NCBI GenBank assembly: GCA_003313425.1
Contig: NHZP01000150.1
Location: 1-26,190 of the forward strand
DNA from: Pseudopyrenochaeta lycopersici
Taxonomy: Eukaryota; Ascomycota; Dothideomycetes; Pleosporales; Pseudopyrenochaetaceae
Length of the DNA stretch: 26,190 nt
Direction: 5' to 3'
This document shows, in pieces, positions 1-10,266 of this stretch (the stretch's first letter is position 1; each line of letters opens with the position of its first letter). The translations under genes were made by a program, and so were the position numbers. The notes beneath the pieces are model-generated. The model was not told the DNA's origin and made no database searches. It saw only the letters and a list, made by a program, of their open reading frames with translations.

Positions 1-1604
1 CTGGCTAATGTATTCGACCGTAAAAGTGTTATCCTGGCATCCATAATGATGCTTGGTGTCGCTCACTGGTCTGCGAAAGCCGACACAATAGCCCTATTAC
101 TGGTGGGGCGTATCGTTCAAGGCCTTGGTGCTGGTGGGCTCACGGTGCTTTCTTATGCGTTGTATGGAGATTTGGAGCCTCAAGACGGACTCAAGTTCTT
201 GACCGCAATTAGTCTTTTCATTGCCGCCGGGACAGTTTGCGGACCTCTCATTGGTGCTGCCCTGAGCCATGGCAATCACTGGGTAAGTCCGCTCCGGAGG
301 AGCCGACACGTCGAGCTAACGGCTATACCAGCGCTGGATCTTTCGCTTGAACGTTCCTTTGTGTGTAGTGCTCGGGGTGCTCGTGTACAATGCGGGCGAC
401 GTCGAAAAGCGAGTCTCCAGTGCTGCAAAGCTATCAGACATAAGCCTGATCGCTGTTGCACTTTTCATCTCATCAATCGTTCCTCTGCTTGTAGGCCTGA
501 GTCTTGCTGGTAGCCTCTACAAGTGGACAGACTGGCAGGTGATAGTCCCGGTTACTTCTGGAAGTATTTCTCTTCTGCTGCTCGTAGGCAAGGAGCTCAT
601 CCCAAATGAAGCCCGGTTGCCCTTTGGAAGCAGGATTGTCTCCAGCAAGCCATTGCTGGGGCTGAGGCGGCTCAGGAATTTGCACGGCGCAGCCACATTT
701 GGAGGTGCAATGTTTCTCGGAGTGCTTGTCAGTCATCCTTTATACGCCACAACTACCCAGCCCTAACCAAGTACAGATGTATGCGTTGCTCTTCTTCCTA
801 CCCATCTACTACAGAGTCATCAAGGAGCAGTCCACGATCGCCACAGGCCTGCTTTTGCTTCCACAGACCGTCCTGATGGCGCCGTGTGCTGGTGTGGTAC
901 TTGCCCTCGTTACGGTGTTGCGTCTGTCGTACCGATGGACGATCTTGCTGGGCTGGGTTTGCACTACGTGCGGTGTCGGCCTGCTGGCTTTGCTTGGCGC
1001 CGACAGGACGGTCGCGTTTGATATCCTGCTCAATCTGCTCTCTGGATTTGGCATCGGGATTCTTCTGCCAGCCTTGGCGCTCAGCGCCAAAGACAGCACG
1101 GACAGCGCAGATGCTCTTGAAGCACCGACGGTTCTGGTCTTCATGCGTTATCTAGGCAGCGCTTCGGGCTTGGTTGCTGTCGGACTTGTGTTCCAACGCG
1201 TGTTGCGGGACAATCTTGGGTCAACCAAATTCAAGAGTGAAGCTGACGAGATGACCAAGTATGCCACCACACTTATGTACTCGATTCGCGAGATGTCAAG
1301 TTCTCAAGACAAGCGGATTTTGATAGATGCGACCGAGACGACGCTGCGTACCATCTGGCTAGCCTTGTCGGTTGTTTCTTTCGCAGTGCTTGTGCTAAAC
1401 TGCATCATGGTTGTGGTTACCATGAGGCAGAAGTCAAAGCCAACCAGCCAAATTTCCGAACCAGGCGTCGACAGTGCTCCAAAGCTGGTGCTAGAGACAG
1501 TGTCGGAGCCCGATTGTTCTTGGCTTGGTAAAGGCGACCTCAAAGCCTTCCTGGACAACCCTGTACGTCTTAACCACGCGCCTAACGAGACTACAAGAGC
1601 GTGA
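1..1604 (+). CDS. MFS drug/toxin efflux transporter (DHA2-like), 5' partial
   Basis: Plasma-membrane proton-coupled exporter of the major facilitator superfamily; the substrate cannot be read from sequence. Three exons are visible: 1-282, 332-727 and 777-1604. The introns are 283-331 and 728-776, both 49 nt, with GTAAGT or GTCAGT donors and CTAAC branch sites. Both are phase 0, and splicing gives 501 residues. Seen directly: the motif A-like loop LANVFDRKSVIL, then GRIVQGLGAGG, then the splice junction giving HW/RWIFRLNVPL, the typical WRWIFxxNxP signature after TM6. Exon 3 opens with MYALLFFLPIYYR and ends in a hydrophilic tail. The early TM segments and start codon lie left of the window. 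Motif order and the long C-terminal half fit the 14-TM DHA2 branch, which includes fungal toxin and azole pumps. Family is confident; specificity is unknown. No biosynthetic genes are adjacent. Confidence 0.9.
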
Positions 1605-2096
1605 AGGAACAGCTTGCGATGCCTAAGCATGTGGACGGCTTAGCGACCAAGGGCGATATTAGATGTGGATCTGTTGGGAAAATGTGGCCTAGCGTTGAGC
1701 CATAAGAGACTGTTTGTGGGGAAGAGGCAGCGGTGTTCCCGCACGCCGATTTACAAGTCCGCGAAACGTATACCTTACTCCAACCATTCGACTATCATTC
1801 TTTCTTTGAGATTAGATAGAACTTAATGGCAACGCATTTAGGCGAGTCACGTCTGTTGCCTGGTTTTTGCCATTTTTTTTAATTCCCGAGTTCACATGCA
1901 CCGTCTTGCGGAGCTGCGCTGAGCTGTGACGGGGACGGAGTAGGCTTAATCAATGCGATACTGTCACAGTCGAGCGCCTAGTAGCATCAACATCAATGGA
2001 GGCGAAATCAATACATTTAGCTAACGTTAAGTCAAACACAGCACGCAAACACTGCAGGATTACGCCGACAACCAGCCAGAGCCCACCAATGCAACC
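1605..2096. other. Intergenic, convergent 3' flanks
   Basis: Lies between the ends of the MFS gene (plus) and protein A (minus). It holds a T-rich run around 1871-1880 and otherwise no gene, repeat or RNA that I can support. Confidence 0.5.
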
Positions 2097-3155
2097 TTAC
2101 AAGGTCTCATTCTTTACTTCCTGTGCAAGCAAAGTTTGGACCCAAGCAGCCTGCATTGTCTCGAACCCATTGAGGACGTCAGAAAAGAGGATCTCGACCT
2201 TCTCCAGGAGCTGCCACGTCCGACCTTCTGGACACATTGGAGTCATCTTTCTAACCTTCCGTCTCCTCGTTGATTCCAAGTATTCTCGGTACATTTCTGG
2301 CTGTCGTTCCTGCAGGATTGGATCAAAGTCTTTCCTTAAGCCGCCAGCTGCAAGAAAGCCACTCGAGCTACTCCGAATCGGCCCTCTGTAATCATAGCCT
2401 GCTTCTTTCCTTTTTTGGTATAACTTCTCTGCTTTGTCCTCGTCTTTGAGTCTCAGAAATACGGTAATATAGTATACGGTCTTGTGTTTTGAGTGGTACA
2501 TAATCGCATCGACAACCTGGTAGTCAGTAATAACATTTAGCGTGTTTTGGCCCCTATACTCCGCCAAGAAATCTCGATCAACTCTGGCATGCAGTCCGTG
2601 ACCATAGTCATCATCTTGGAAGGAGGCTTCTCCCTGGATCTGCTTTTGTTGAATCTGAGCCCATGTCACGAATTCATGCAGTCCGCTTTGGGCTTGGACG
2701 ATGCAATGGGTACCGCCCGTCACTTGCTGGCAGTGGGTCTGCCTGCAGCTCAGAATGCTTTTCGCTATGATTCTGTAGTCCGAGGGTGGGTTGAGCTTAG
2801 GATTTTCTTCGTCGACAGCCATTTGAAAGCCATGGCTTTCGGTCTGTGACGCAGACATCACGACGTTGGAGGTACCGAAATCCAATATATGGCGCGGCTC
2901 CTCAGATGCTACAAGGGTGCCTTCTTCACACTGCTGGTATTCCAGACTCGAAGCAGACATTTCAGGCACTGTACATAACACCATTGCATCTTTCTTAGCC
3001 TTGTTCTTTGTGGCTATGGCTTTGTTCACCGAGTTTTGGAGCGCTTTTGGTCCAATGGCGATTTTCGACGGCCACTTCGATTCTCTAGCAGATGATGCCC
3101 TCTTGGTACTGTGCGTCCCAGTTGAAATAGTAGTCTTCTTGGCGCTTCTTCCCAT
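2097..3155 (-). CDS. Unrecognised fungal protein A (352 aa) sharing a C-terminal module with protein B
   Basis: Function unknown. The open frame runs further upstream to a TTG at 3221, but the first ATG in frame is at 3155, giving 352 residues without introns. Residues 1-60 are basic and Ser/Thr/Lys-rich, probably disordered and possibly a nuclear signal. The middle (about 85-185) has no motif I recognise. Residues 190-335 form the part shared with the 473-aa protein at 23682-25103: VDRDFLA (192-198), KTVYYITVFLRL (225-236), YDYRGP (254-259), then VRKMT, PEGR and a helical ILFSDVL. The C-terminus is a short helix ending TLLAQEVKNETL. A TATA-like box lies about 145 nt upstream. The long uninterrupted frame and the homology to B support a real gene. 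Confidence 0.7.
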   Translation of the reverse strand: MGRSAKKTTISTGTHSTKRASSARESKWPSKIAIGPKALQNSVNKAIATKNKAKKDAMVLCTVPEMSASSLEYQQCEEGTLVASEEPRHILDFGTSNVVMSASQTESHGFQMAVDEENPKLNPPSDYRIIAKSILSCRQTHCQQVTGGTHCIVQAQSGLHEFVTWAQIQQKQIQGEASFQDDDYGHGLHARVDRDFLAEYRGQNTLNVITDYQVVDAIMYHSKHKTVYYITVFLRLKDEDKAEKLYQKRKEAGYDYRGPIRSSSSGFLAAGGLRKDFDPILQERQPEMYREYLESTRRRKVRKMTPMCPEGRTWQLLEKVEILFSDVLNGFETMQAAWVQTLLAQEVKNETL

Positions 3156-3297
3156 GACCTGTTGATTTCTGTTGTCACGGAACGATGCTATGTCTCGAGT
3201 GATTCTAGGGAATCGTCCCAACTTCTGAACTTGGACTGCTCTCGTGGCTGAATATTTCCTCCTCCGTACAGTTGCAAGTATGCTGCTGTGCGAACCT

Positions 3298-3304
3298 TCT
3301 TATA
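3298..3304 (-). promoter_or_regulatory. TATA-like box of protein A gene
   Basis: On the minus strand this reads TATAAGA, about 145 nt upstream of the ATG at 3155. Position and sequence fit a core promoter. It is a short motif and not decisive. Confidence 0.3.
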
Positions 3305-3361
3305 GAGTATGTTCGAGTGTTGCTTGCTGCTGATGCTAGGATAAGTTGCACTTTCAGATTA

Positions 3362-3548
3362 TCTCACAACGTGACACAACATTATGCTCAAAGACGTCAT
3401 GCAATCATATAATTACATGTGCATGAATCAGCATAAGCACACACGATGTTGCGATATTTGTACATCCACAGATCCCTGTAATAGCACGTGTTAAGCGTAG
3501 CCGTAAGACATTCGACGTGCTGATACTAGACTTGTCAGAATTGTGAGA
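3362..3548. repeat. Possible 187-bp MITE with TA target duplication
   Basis: TCTCACAA at 3362-3369 is matched by its reverse complement TTGTGAGA at 3541-3548. Both are flanked by TA (3360-3361 and 3549-3550). Moving inward, TGACA follows on both sides after 2 or 3 nt, so the inverted repeat extends with one gap. There is no coding capacity. The structure fits a Tc1/mariner-type MITE, but the repeat is short and only one copy is visible here. Confidence 0.35.
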
Positions 3549-3829
3549 TAACTGCCAATCTCTGAGAGACTAATGTATCGATGCTCCTGTAGACCTGACG
3601 TGCTCTGAGTTTTCTGGGTGGACGTCCATTTGGATATACGTTGTTTATGTACCCTGATGCGTCACAGCCATTGACTTCTTCTTAGTGAATATTTACCTCC
3701 TTGCAAAAGGTCTCTAAACAAACGGGTTCACGGACGCCAAGTAGGCAACGTTTTCCAGTAATCTCTATCTTCAATAGCACTTGTTTTCGAGTTGCTTGTT
3801 AGCGTTCGTCATTTGTGGTAAGTCCGACT

Positions 3830-5796
3830 ATGTCGGGTCAAGATGATCTGGGTGGCATTGAAAACGAGCCTTGTGGCAGAGAAGAATGGTACTGCCCTCA
3901 ATCTTGCTACACTGTGCTTCCTGATGACCAGTCTATAGCTTGGCCAACCTCGTGAGAATCCGTGATCTCCAGAAGAACCAGGATGAGTTGTGGGCTCGAT
4001 TGGTTGACCTCTCCAAAACCGAAACGGAGCTGGCTGAGCAGGTCAAGTCCTTGGAATGCATCGTAAGTTGCCCCACCAGCAGTCTCACCGCTGGGCTAAC
4101 AAGAACGATAGATTGTCTCTAGGAGCAAGAGGATCGGAGAATTGGAACATCAAGTGAAAAGCTACAACGAGGAATTGTACACTGTTACACGTTGCCATGA
4201 GCAGTGCAAGCCTAATCTTGAAGCAGAGAAACAACGCAATGAGAGTGAGAAGGTCGACTTGGAAGGCCAGATTGCAGCCCTCCTAGAGACGAACACAAAG
4301 CTGCTAAGCAGGCTAGCCGGAGACCGCCAGTCAGTGTCCGAACACACCAGAATTTCAGCACCTGCGTCTCTTCAATCGTTATCGAGAGACAACGACGAAG
4401 ACCAAGCAGACACCTCCCCGCCAAGTCCAGGCTCAGTCGCGACCCCCGAAAGTGAAGCAAACGAGCTACGGCCATCGCTGCAGGCAGAGCTCATGTTGGT
4501 GAACTCAAGCGACGCTTCAGAGATAGACTGGTGGGATCAAGGTTCTAGTGCCGAAGACAACGACCTCATACCGTTGCATGACGAGTACAATGAGATGGCT
4601 AGGCAAGACGCCATGGGCCGACTGCCTGATGATGGCGCCTTAACCAAAGCTGCCTCGCTCACCCGACCTATTGAGCTTTCCTCGAACATCGTAGTCCACA
4701 ACGAATCCGCACTTGAAGTTGACCGTAACTGTTGTAATTCCTGCGTGCGATGTAAGCCGCAGACGAGACACGGGCGCAGGAGGCGAAGGCTAAAATGGAA
4801 AAACGCTCTACTTGCACGGCCACGGCGGACTACGCAGGAGGGCTGTCCGCAGCTAGGTCTACCTGGCGTGAAACTTCGCTGTGGGCATGAAGACTTCAGT
4901 CCCTCGGCTCAGCTGGTAATTGCAGACGACATCGCAGATCGCCTGCCATTTGCTACGACCACGATCCCAGGTAGGCAAACCGCAGAGAAAGCCGTCGTTG
5001 GAAAGTGGGACCTACGTTTTGGTAGCAACTCTTGCCTGTCTCCAAGCACCACGCGTGAATTCGGCGATCCAGAGCGGCGTTGGTGTAGTCCATCCACTAA
5101 AAGTCACCTTGCAGTGCATGAGCCCAACGATTCCGGCTCCTTGGCGGATCAGCACACCTCAAACGAACATACGACGAAGATAAGGCATCCTGATAGCAGA
5201 AGCAACTTTGAAGGACCACCACACTCGCACTATAGGTTCAGAATCGCTGAGAACGGGCGTGACGGGGAAGAAGGTACCAGATTTGACTTTGTCACGTAGC
5301 CCGATTATGCTAAGACTGAGTAGCAGGTTGGACACGCAATCTAGAATACCACCCACGATCCCGTGATTCGACCCGCGTAAGCCTTATCTCCTTGCACAGT
5401 TGCGCCCTCCGACACGAGTTGGTAGATATTGTGGCGGTTGTGGCAGTTTGTGTCAACGGAGATGAGGACGAAAGCAGTGTCAGGATTTTCCTCAAGGACG
5501 AAAGCAGGATCGAAGCGCCCTCTGTCGCAGCTGTCATCTATAGATCCCATGTCGCAGCGCTGCCAGAAGCTCGTGTGGGGGATTGCATACTGTTAAAGAG
5601 CTTTGCTGTCTGTTTCGATGTCAAGAAAATTCCTTACATTGAAAGCATAGGTAGCAGTGCATGGTATGTATGGGGTGGCGCTGGGGCGCCTGCCTGCCAT
5701 GAACATTCTATTCAACTCAGCGACGTGCAATCAAAAGAAATGCAGCGTCTCTACAAATGGTGGCAATCACAGTCCAACACTACACCATTTGTATGA
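3830..5796 (+). CDS. Coiled-coil protein with C-terminal POT1/Cdc13-type telomere-binding OB fold
   Basis: My gene model has exons 3830-3888, 3939-4062, 4112-5273 and 5327-5796, giving 604 aa; all phases agree. The introns are 50, 49 and 53 nt with GT-AG ends; the second has a GCTAAC branch site. Residues about 21-138 are a Glu/Lys/Leu-rich coiled coil. Residues about 140-445 look disordered and contain the basic patch RHGRRRRRLKWK. The last exon reads as the OB fold of POT1/Cdc13 single-stranded telomere-binding proteins (Telo_bind type): VDIVAVVAVC, a strand SSVRIFLKDES, IYRSHVAALP, VGDCILLKSFAV, SSAWYVWGG, then LYKWWQ. In the family this fold binds G-rich single-stranded DNA, and proteins of this broad type occur in many ascomycetes. 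A telomeric role for this copy is inference. Exon 3 read alone would stop at 5299 and miss the domain. Confidence 0.7.
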
Positions 5797-6094
5797 TAGC
5801 TCGCTCCTTTCCCACGGCCATCCAGTTTGAATTGGTACGACCATGTTTTGTAAGGCGTTCTTCATCTTTGCATGGGGGAGGTGTTGTGTACTGAATCCGG
5901 GGCAAAACAGGCCGACAGTTATCGTATTTCTTAGCTGGATAGATAAGGAATGGCTGGGATGACACCAGCACGAGAGACAATTGCAACCATTTTCAGACCT
6001 TCTTAGCTGCCAATTACTTGATCAGCCAAACGCAGGATTATCGTGGGCGATGCAGTCGCGCGGAATGTCCTATGAAATGTTACCTTTATTTAAC

Positions 6095-6760
6095 TCAAGA
6101 AATTGTGTTGGACGCACCTACTTGAACCACAACAGACCCAGCGCGTACGATTGCGTCATCACCAACCCTGACACCCGCTTCAATAACGCAATTTGGGCCG
6201 ATATACACGTTCTGGCCGATGCACACTTCTTGCGCAATCCTCCTGCCGTCGGCTCCTTTTAGAGCCTTATTGTCACTTGGAGTCTTGAGGGTCGTAATCG
6301 TGACACGAGCGCCAATCTAGGTGTTCTTTCCGATGAAGATTTTGGCAGATTCATGGAATATGCAATGGGGTCCGATGACGACGTTGGCAGCGATGGAGAG
6401 ATGATATCCGTAGTCGCAATAAAAAGGTGCGGCTACGTGCACGTTTTCGCCAAGACGATCGATGGTAGCCATGAAACAACGTGCGAATTCGTTCACTGCG
6501 ATGCTCACATCGGTGTTCGCCGTGTTGTTAAACTGATATACCGCACTCGAGCATTGTGTACGTTCATCTACCAACTGCTTATCGAACGGTAAAAACGATT
6601 GGCTAGTCAGCATTTTCTCTTTTTCGGAATCGCGAAACGCTGGCGGCGGTGCATGTTGGATCGGTGATCTTGTAGGAGGTACGATGGTGTTAGGAGCTGT
6701 TGATGGTGGAGGTGGATGTCGTTGTAGTGACGGCGGTTGCGGTAGCTGCTGCTTAGAGCG
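6095..6760 (-). pseudogene. Maltose/galactoside O-acetyltransferase-like pseudogene
   Basis: The intact family transfers acetyl from acetyl-CoA to sugars, using a Mac domain followed by a left-handed beta helix of hexapeptide repeats. Read on the minus strand from about 6760, after a probable intron acceptor TATAG: a Pro-rich lead, AFRDSEKEKM at about 6613, then the Mac-domain core LVDERTQCSSAVYQFNN, APFYCDYGYHLSI and ANVVIGPHCIF. The frame stops at TAG 6317-6319. The same frame then continues with IGARVTITTLKTP, VCIGQNVYIGPNCVIEAGV and AGSVVVQ before TGA at 6095. The usual NPA-containing C-terminus is absent. The TAG probably replaced CAG or TGG. A shorter start at ATG 6613 would give a 98-aa fragment. 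Family is confident; I see no working gene. Confidence 0.75.
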
Positions 6761-8913
6761 CTATAAAGACCTTGAACATTGAGCCGTCTCTTGGGATGCT
6801 CTGAAGGATCGTGAGACGGGTGGCAATTGCAAAGATGACTGGGAACATGTGCCATACACGGCATGACCACAGAGAGTTCGAACCAAGCAGGACACCTCTA
6901 GTCGCTTGAGATTGACTTACACAAGTGGCGCTGGTGCGTTGGCGAATACCTGGCTCGTGCTCTGTGGCGTGTGGTAGTGAATACCCGGATTTTGCTGCTT
7001 ACAACGTACTGTAGCTCTTCAAAGAGAGATATGTGGTGAAGTGGCGCTACCTGCGGCTTATGGGTCGAATTGTCAGAGTGGACATGCTGTGTAGTATGTC
7101 CATGAGGATGCAAGACCGCCAATGGGGGGGTCGCTCTTGCTCATGCCGACCATTGTCACCACAACGACTAGGGGCTAACGAAATGGTATTGAGCTGTTCG
7201 CGAGCGCCCTTTGACCGTTCTGAGCTGTAGTTGCGTGCGAAGTCTTGCACAGCGGTGTATGTCTCGAAGTGCAAATCAAACGTCGGCTATCGACTGGCGC
7301 TAACCCCGCTGTTGTTCGCTCCTTTGCTTGAATCGAAGGTGATACCCTTGCCGCACCAGAGTAACTTGTTTGCATAACCCGTACAAACGAACCCACCTCG
7401 TACACAATTGTTACCTATTCACACGTTAAACATCAACAGGGTAGAACACTGATTAGAGGATGTCCAAACCTACAGCCAGGTTTTGCTTCATCGCACTTCT
7501 TCTTTCGCCTTCCGCATGTGAAACAACCAGTCCTGCTTCGAGGTGCGTATTGCTATTCGAGGTTAATCTGGTCCACGAAATAGGCTGCCAAAGACGTACC
7601 CTTTCCTTATTCTTCAGTATCGCTGGCACGCCCACTCGGATCACCTGGGATGCGATTGCTTTTTCGAGGCAACCTGAATTGCTCGTAGCACCCATAGACA
7701 AGGGTAACACCGATACGTGGCCAATTCAATGGAGCCCTGTTCACGACGTAGTAATTCTTGGCCTATACTCTGAGGCACATGGGGAGGTTCAGTGGTCCGT
7801 TGACCCTCAGCCTCTAAACCAACTTGACAAGGTACAGTCCGATGCTGACTGTTCTCCATGCTGAATATTCCGTTCCCACCCGCAGCTTGGCATGGAATCA
7901 TACAAGGCGTTCGCGACTAGGTGGCGTCAAACATAATCCTCTTCCGTCAATTCCAAGCGTCTCCTCTTTGCGGACTCTTATGAGGCTTGTACCCACTTGG
8001 TACAGCAAGGGGATATACAAATGGACGGGAGACGGGTGCCTGTACTCGAGCAATCGGAACGCAGAGCCTCATGTATTGGCTACTTCCGATGTTGCTGCTA
8101 CAAGTTCCGCTGGCTTGTGATGTCTCAATGTACGGGCTCAGATGGTTCCGATCATGGACCGAGGTGGGCGGAGCCACAGAACTCCGCTTTCCCTTCACGC
8201 AGTCGATGTGGAACAGAGCTGATCGATGGCGTTTGTAACACGGGCGATATGTCGAGCGACCTTTGTCCTATGGTCCGTCTACCTGACTGTAGTCGGAGCT
8301 TGTAGAATGTGAGCTTTGCAGAATGTTGTGTCGCGAGCTGCCTTGCCCTGTGGCCCCACCATGCAGTAGGCGTCTTTGGCGATTATAATAGTAGGAGCGG
8401 AGATTGAATCAGTCAAAGTCAAGCGTCGTATGCTACAATGGTATTTTGACCAAGGGCTTGAACTCGAGATCTGCACCGCTGTGGTCGAGTATCGATTGGG
8501 AACCTGAAGCTACAAATGTTCGCGATGTTGTGGTGTTATGCGTGCTCCATTGCAAGACGCCGACGGCTAACCAGCGAGCGCGCTGTTGTGGCGCAAGAAT
8601 GGAATCGAGCGGTGGGGGTCGCCAGTGATGACAAGTTAAATGAAAAAGCGAGTGTTCGCTTCTTCTCTGCGGCACGGTTAAGCGTGCAGGCCATCCCTGC
8701 CGTCCCCGCCGCCACGTTGGACCGAGCGGGCGCAACCTCCACACCTTCGCTTATCTTTTCCAGTCGGGATCACAGGGCTTATACTGAACCATTCGAGTGA
8801 AGACTTGTCGCAGGCCAAGGCATCATCTCAGGGAACCTGAGGAAGAACTGCATTAGTAATCTTGCCATATAATCTCAGACGTGCGGGGTCAGGTTTATAA
8901 GACCAAGACACAA
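6761..8913. other. Gene-poor stretch
   Basis: About 2.1 kb upstream of the acetyltransferase remnant. Only short overlapping frames on both strands are present, with no recognisable domain, conserved splice signals or repeat. The longest plus-strand frame with an ATG is 7460-7864 (134 aa). Its N-terminus is mildly hydrophobic (RFCFIALLLSPSAC), but I cannot support it as a gene. The stretch just before 6760 may hold degraded 5' exons of the acetyltransferase. Confidence 0.4.
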
Positions 8914-8915
8914 TA

Positions 8916-8942
8916 CAGTGACCCCGCAAAAGTTTCCGTTGC
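8916..8942 (+). repeat. Left terminal inverted repeat of Tc1/mariner element
   Basis: 27 bp, starting CAGTGACCCCGCAAAAG, identical to the reverse complement of 10238-10264. The transposase HTH domain would bind here. Confidence 0.9.
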
Positions 8943-9052
8943 GCACGCACGAGCCACCCTCACAAGCACATGTACACCAAACTTCAACACCATGGATCTC
9001 AGCCAAAACATTATATAATTATTATTTTTTGAGTCACAGGTTGCTCAGATGG

Positions 9053-10138
9053 TCAGTATCTAGTTTGCCATCCTTGCGCCTTTGTGCATGCAGCGATTCG
9101 TCGTCGCATACTCAAGATGAGGCTCTTGATGAGCCTGGCTGGGATGCGCTGTTAGCACTCTTTTAATGCACTACAAAAGCCATCCTACTCTTCTATAGCT
9201 TAGCTGTAATTATTATATTATAGATATAATTTATACATGCGCTTCTTTAGGTACTACTAGAGGTGCTCAATTAGGTTAAGATTAGGTGAGTATGCTAGCT
9301 ATTTGATAGTGGTGATGTAGTGCTCGCGAAGGAACTCACGCGTTGCAGCTACTGTGTGTATACGCGCGTTATCCTGCATAAAAAGCTGAGAACAACGCTA
9401 AGAAGGTAGAAGTCCTTTAGTTAAGGCCTTAATGTAACTTTTAGCGGAGTACCCTTGCTTTTTTGCATCAAAATTACGCTCTATTATAACTAGAGGACTT
9501 CTTCTAGCATGCCCGCGTTTATCTAACCATATTAAGCCCTATACTATTTGTGCAACCTTTTTACCGCAGCTATAGGTTTGCAGTATTATTGCCTTCCATT
9601 TCTTATCTAGTTTTTGAAAAACCCACTCCTAGTTTTGCCCTGAGCCCTTCTGAACTAGGCACTTATCTGAGAACTTGACCGTGCGCCGATACCACGGGAA
9701 TTAAGAGTACTCCTTGCAGAACTTGAGGCGCCTCAACGCACGCGAGCGATTAAGCTTAGGACGTTTTTTATAAGGTCGATTAGTGAGGCCTTGTCTTTTA
9801 AGGAATCGTGCTAATGTGTTATTGCTGGGTGGCTTCGAAGAGGTGCCATCTGGATTTACAACTACTGCCACTTCAGCTAGCTCTTTATACTTAATTTTTA
9901 GCTGCGCGCGTGCTTTGCGATAGATAATCTTCTTTTGATAAAGGGATAGTATAGGCGGTCGACCGCTGCGAGGTTTATCTGCAGTTGTACCTGTTTGTTG
10001 ATATTTTTTCCTCAGGTCGCGTATGGCGCTTTCGCTTTGGCGATACGCGTTAGCAACTTGAGCAACTGTAGAACCACTATGCTGCATCCTAATAATTTGA
10101 TCCTGCTGCTGGACAGTTAAATTAGGGCCTCTGCGCAC
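9053..10138 (-). pseudogene. Tc1/mariner transposase pseudogene with about 11 in-frame stops
   Basis: One reading frame can be followed for 362 codons from 10138 to TGA 9053-9055, close to the usual 340-360 for Tc1-type transposases. It opens with a paired helix-turn-helix (LTVQQQDQIIRMQHSGST and the GRPP linker), which binds the inverted repeats. The DDE core follows: KFSDKCLVQ (first Asp), LFMQDNARIHT (second Asp), YSPNLNLIEHL (final Glu) and SMRRRIAA near the end. From 9703 downward I count 7 TAG and 4 TAA in frame, no TGA and no indel. Several stops sit where the family has Trp. Near the start, ATGTGCGC in place of ATGCGC puts the only ATG out of frame, leaving GTG as the first codon. Clearly dead. 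Confidence 0.9.
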
Positions 10139-10237
10139 ATTTTAGTCTATTTCTTGTAAAATTTGGCGTTGTGGTGGCATAGTTATGATACATGAAAGTT
10201 GAGAAGGAGATGTTGTGAGGGAACGCGTCGCGCTTGT

Positions 10238-10264
10238 GCAACGGAAACTTTTGCGGGGTCACTG
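10238..10264 (-). repeat. Right terminal inverted repeat of Tc1/mariner element
   Basis: 27 bp, ending CTTTTGCGGGGTCACTG and followed directly by the TA target duplicate. Partner of 8916-8942. Confidence 0.9.
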
Positions 10265-10266
10265 TA

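Larger units (their letters stand above)
3156..3829. other. Divergent intergenic region
   Basis: Separates protein A (minus) from the coiled-coil/OB-fold gene (plus), so it probably holds both promoters. Apart from the TATA-like box near 3300 and the inverted-repeat unit at 3362-3548, I see no gene. Confidence 0.5.
8916..10264 (-). mobile_element. Tc1/mariner DNA transposon, complete but inactive
   Basis: A 1349-bp element beginning CAGTGACCCCGC and ending with its reverse complement. It is flanked by TA at 8914-8915 and 10265-10266, the target duplication of this superfamily. The terminal repeats are 27 bp perfect and continue imperfectly to about 38 bp. The single coding region, on the minus strand, is a Tc1-type transposase full of in-frame stops. 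The ends are well preserved while the coding part is heavily mutated and AT-rich near 9180-9240, so the element is non-autonomous today. Confidence 0.92.

Noticed and set aside
1996..2391. 131-aa plus-strand frame with ATG
   Set aside because: Mostly antisense to the C-terminus of protein A, whose frame is longer and has homology to B.
1..3221. MFS transporter as part of a secondary-metabolite cluster
   Set aside because: No synthase, oxidase, methyltransferase or pathway regulator is visible nearby.
3155..3221. Upstream TTG at 3221 as start of protein A
   Set aside because: Non-ATG start is unlikely in a fungus; the in-frame ATG at 3155 is preferred.
6870..6890. tRNA B-box-like GGTTCGAA on the minus strand
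   Set aside because: No A box at the right distance, no cloverleaf stems and no Pol III T-run; chance match.
7460..7864. 134-aa frame with a mildly hydrophobic, Cys-containing start, considered as a secreted effector
   Set aside because: No clear signal-peptide cleavage site, no splice support, and similar-sized frames occur throughout this stretch.
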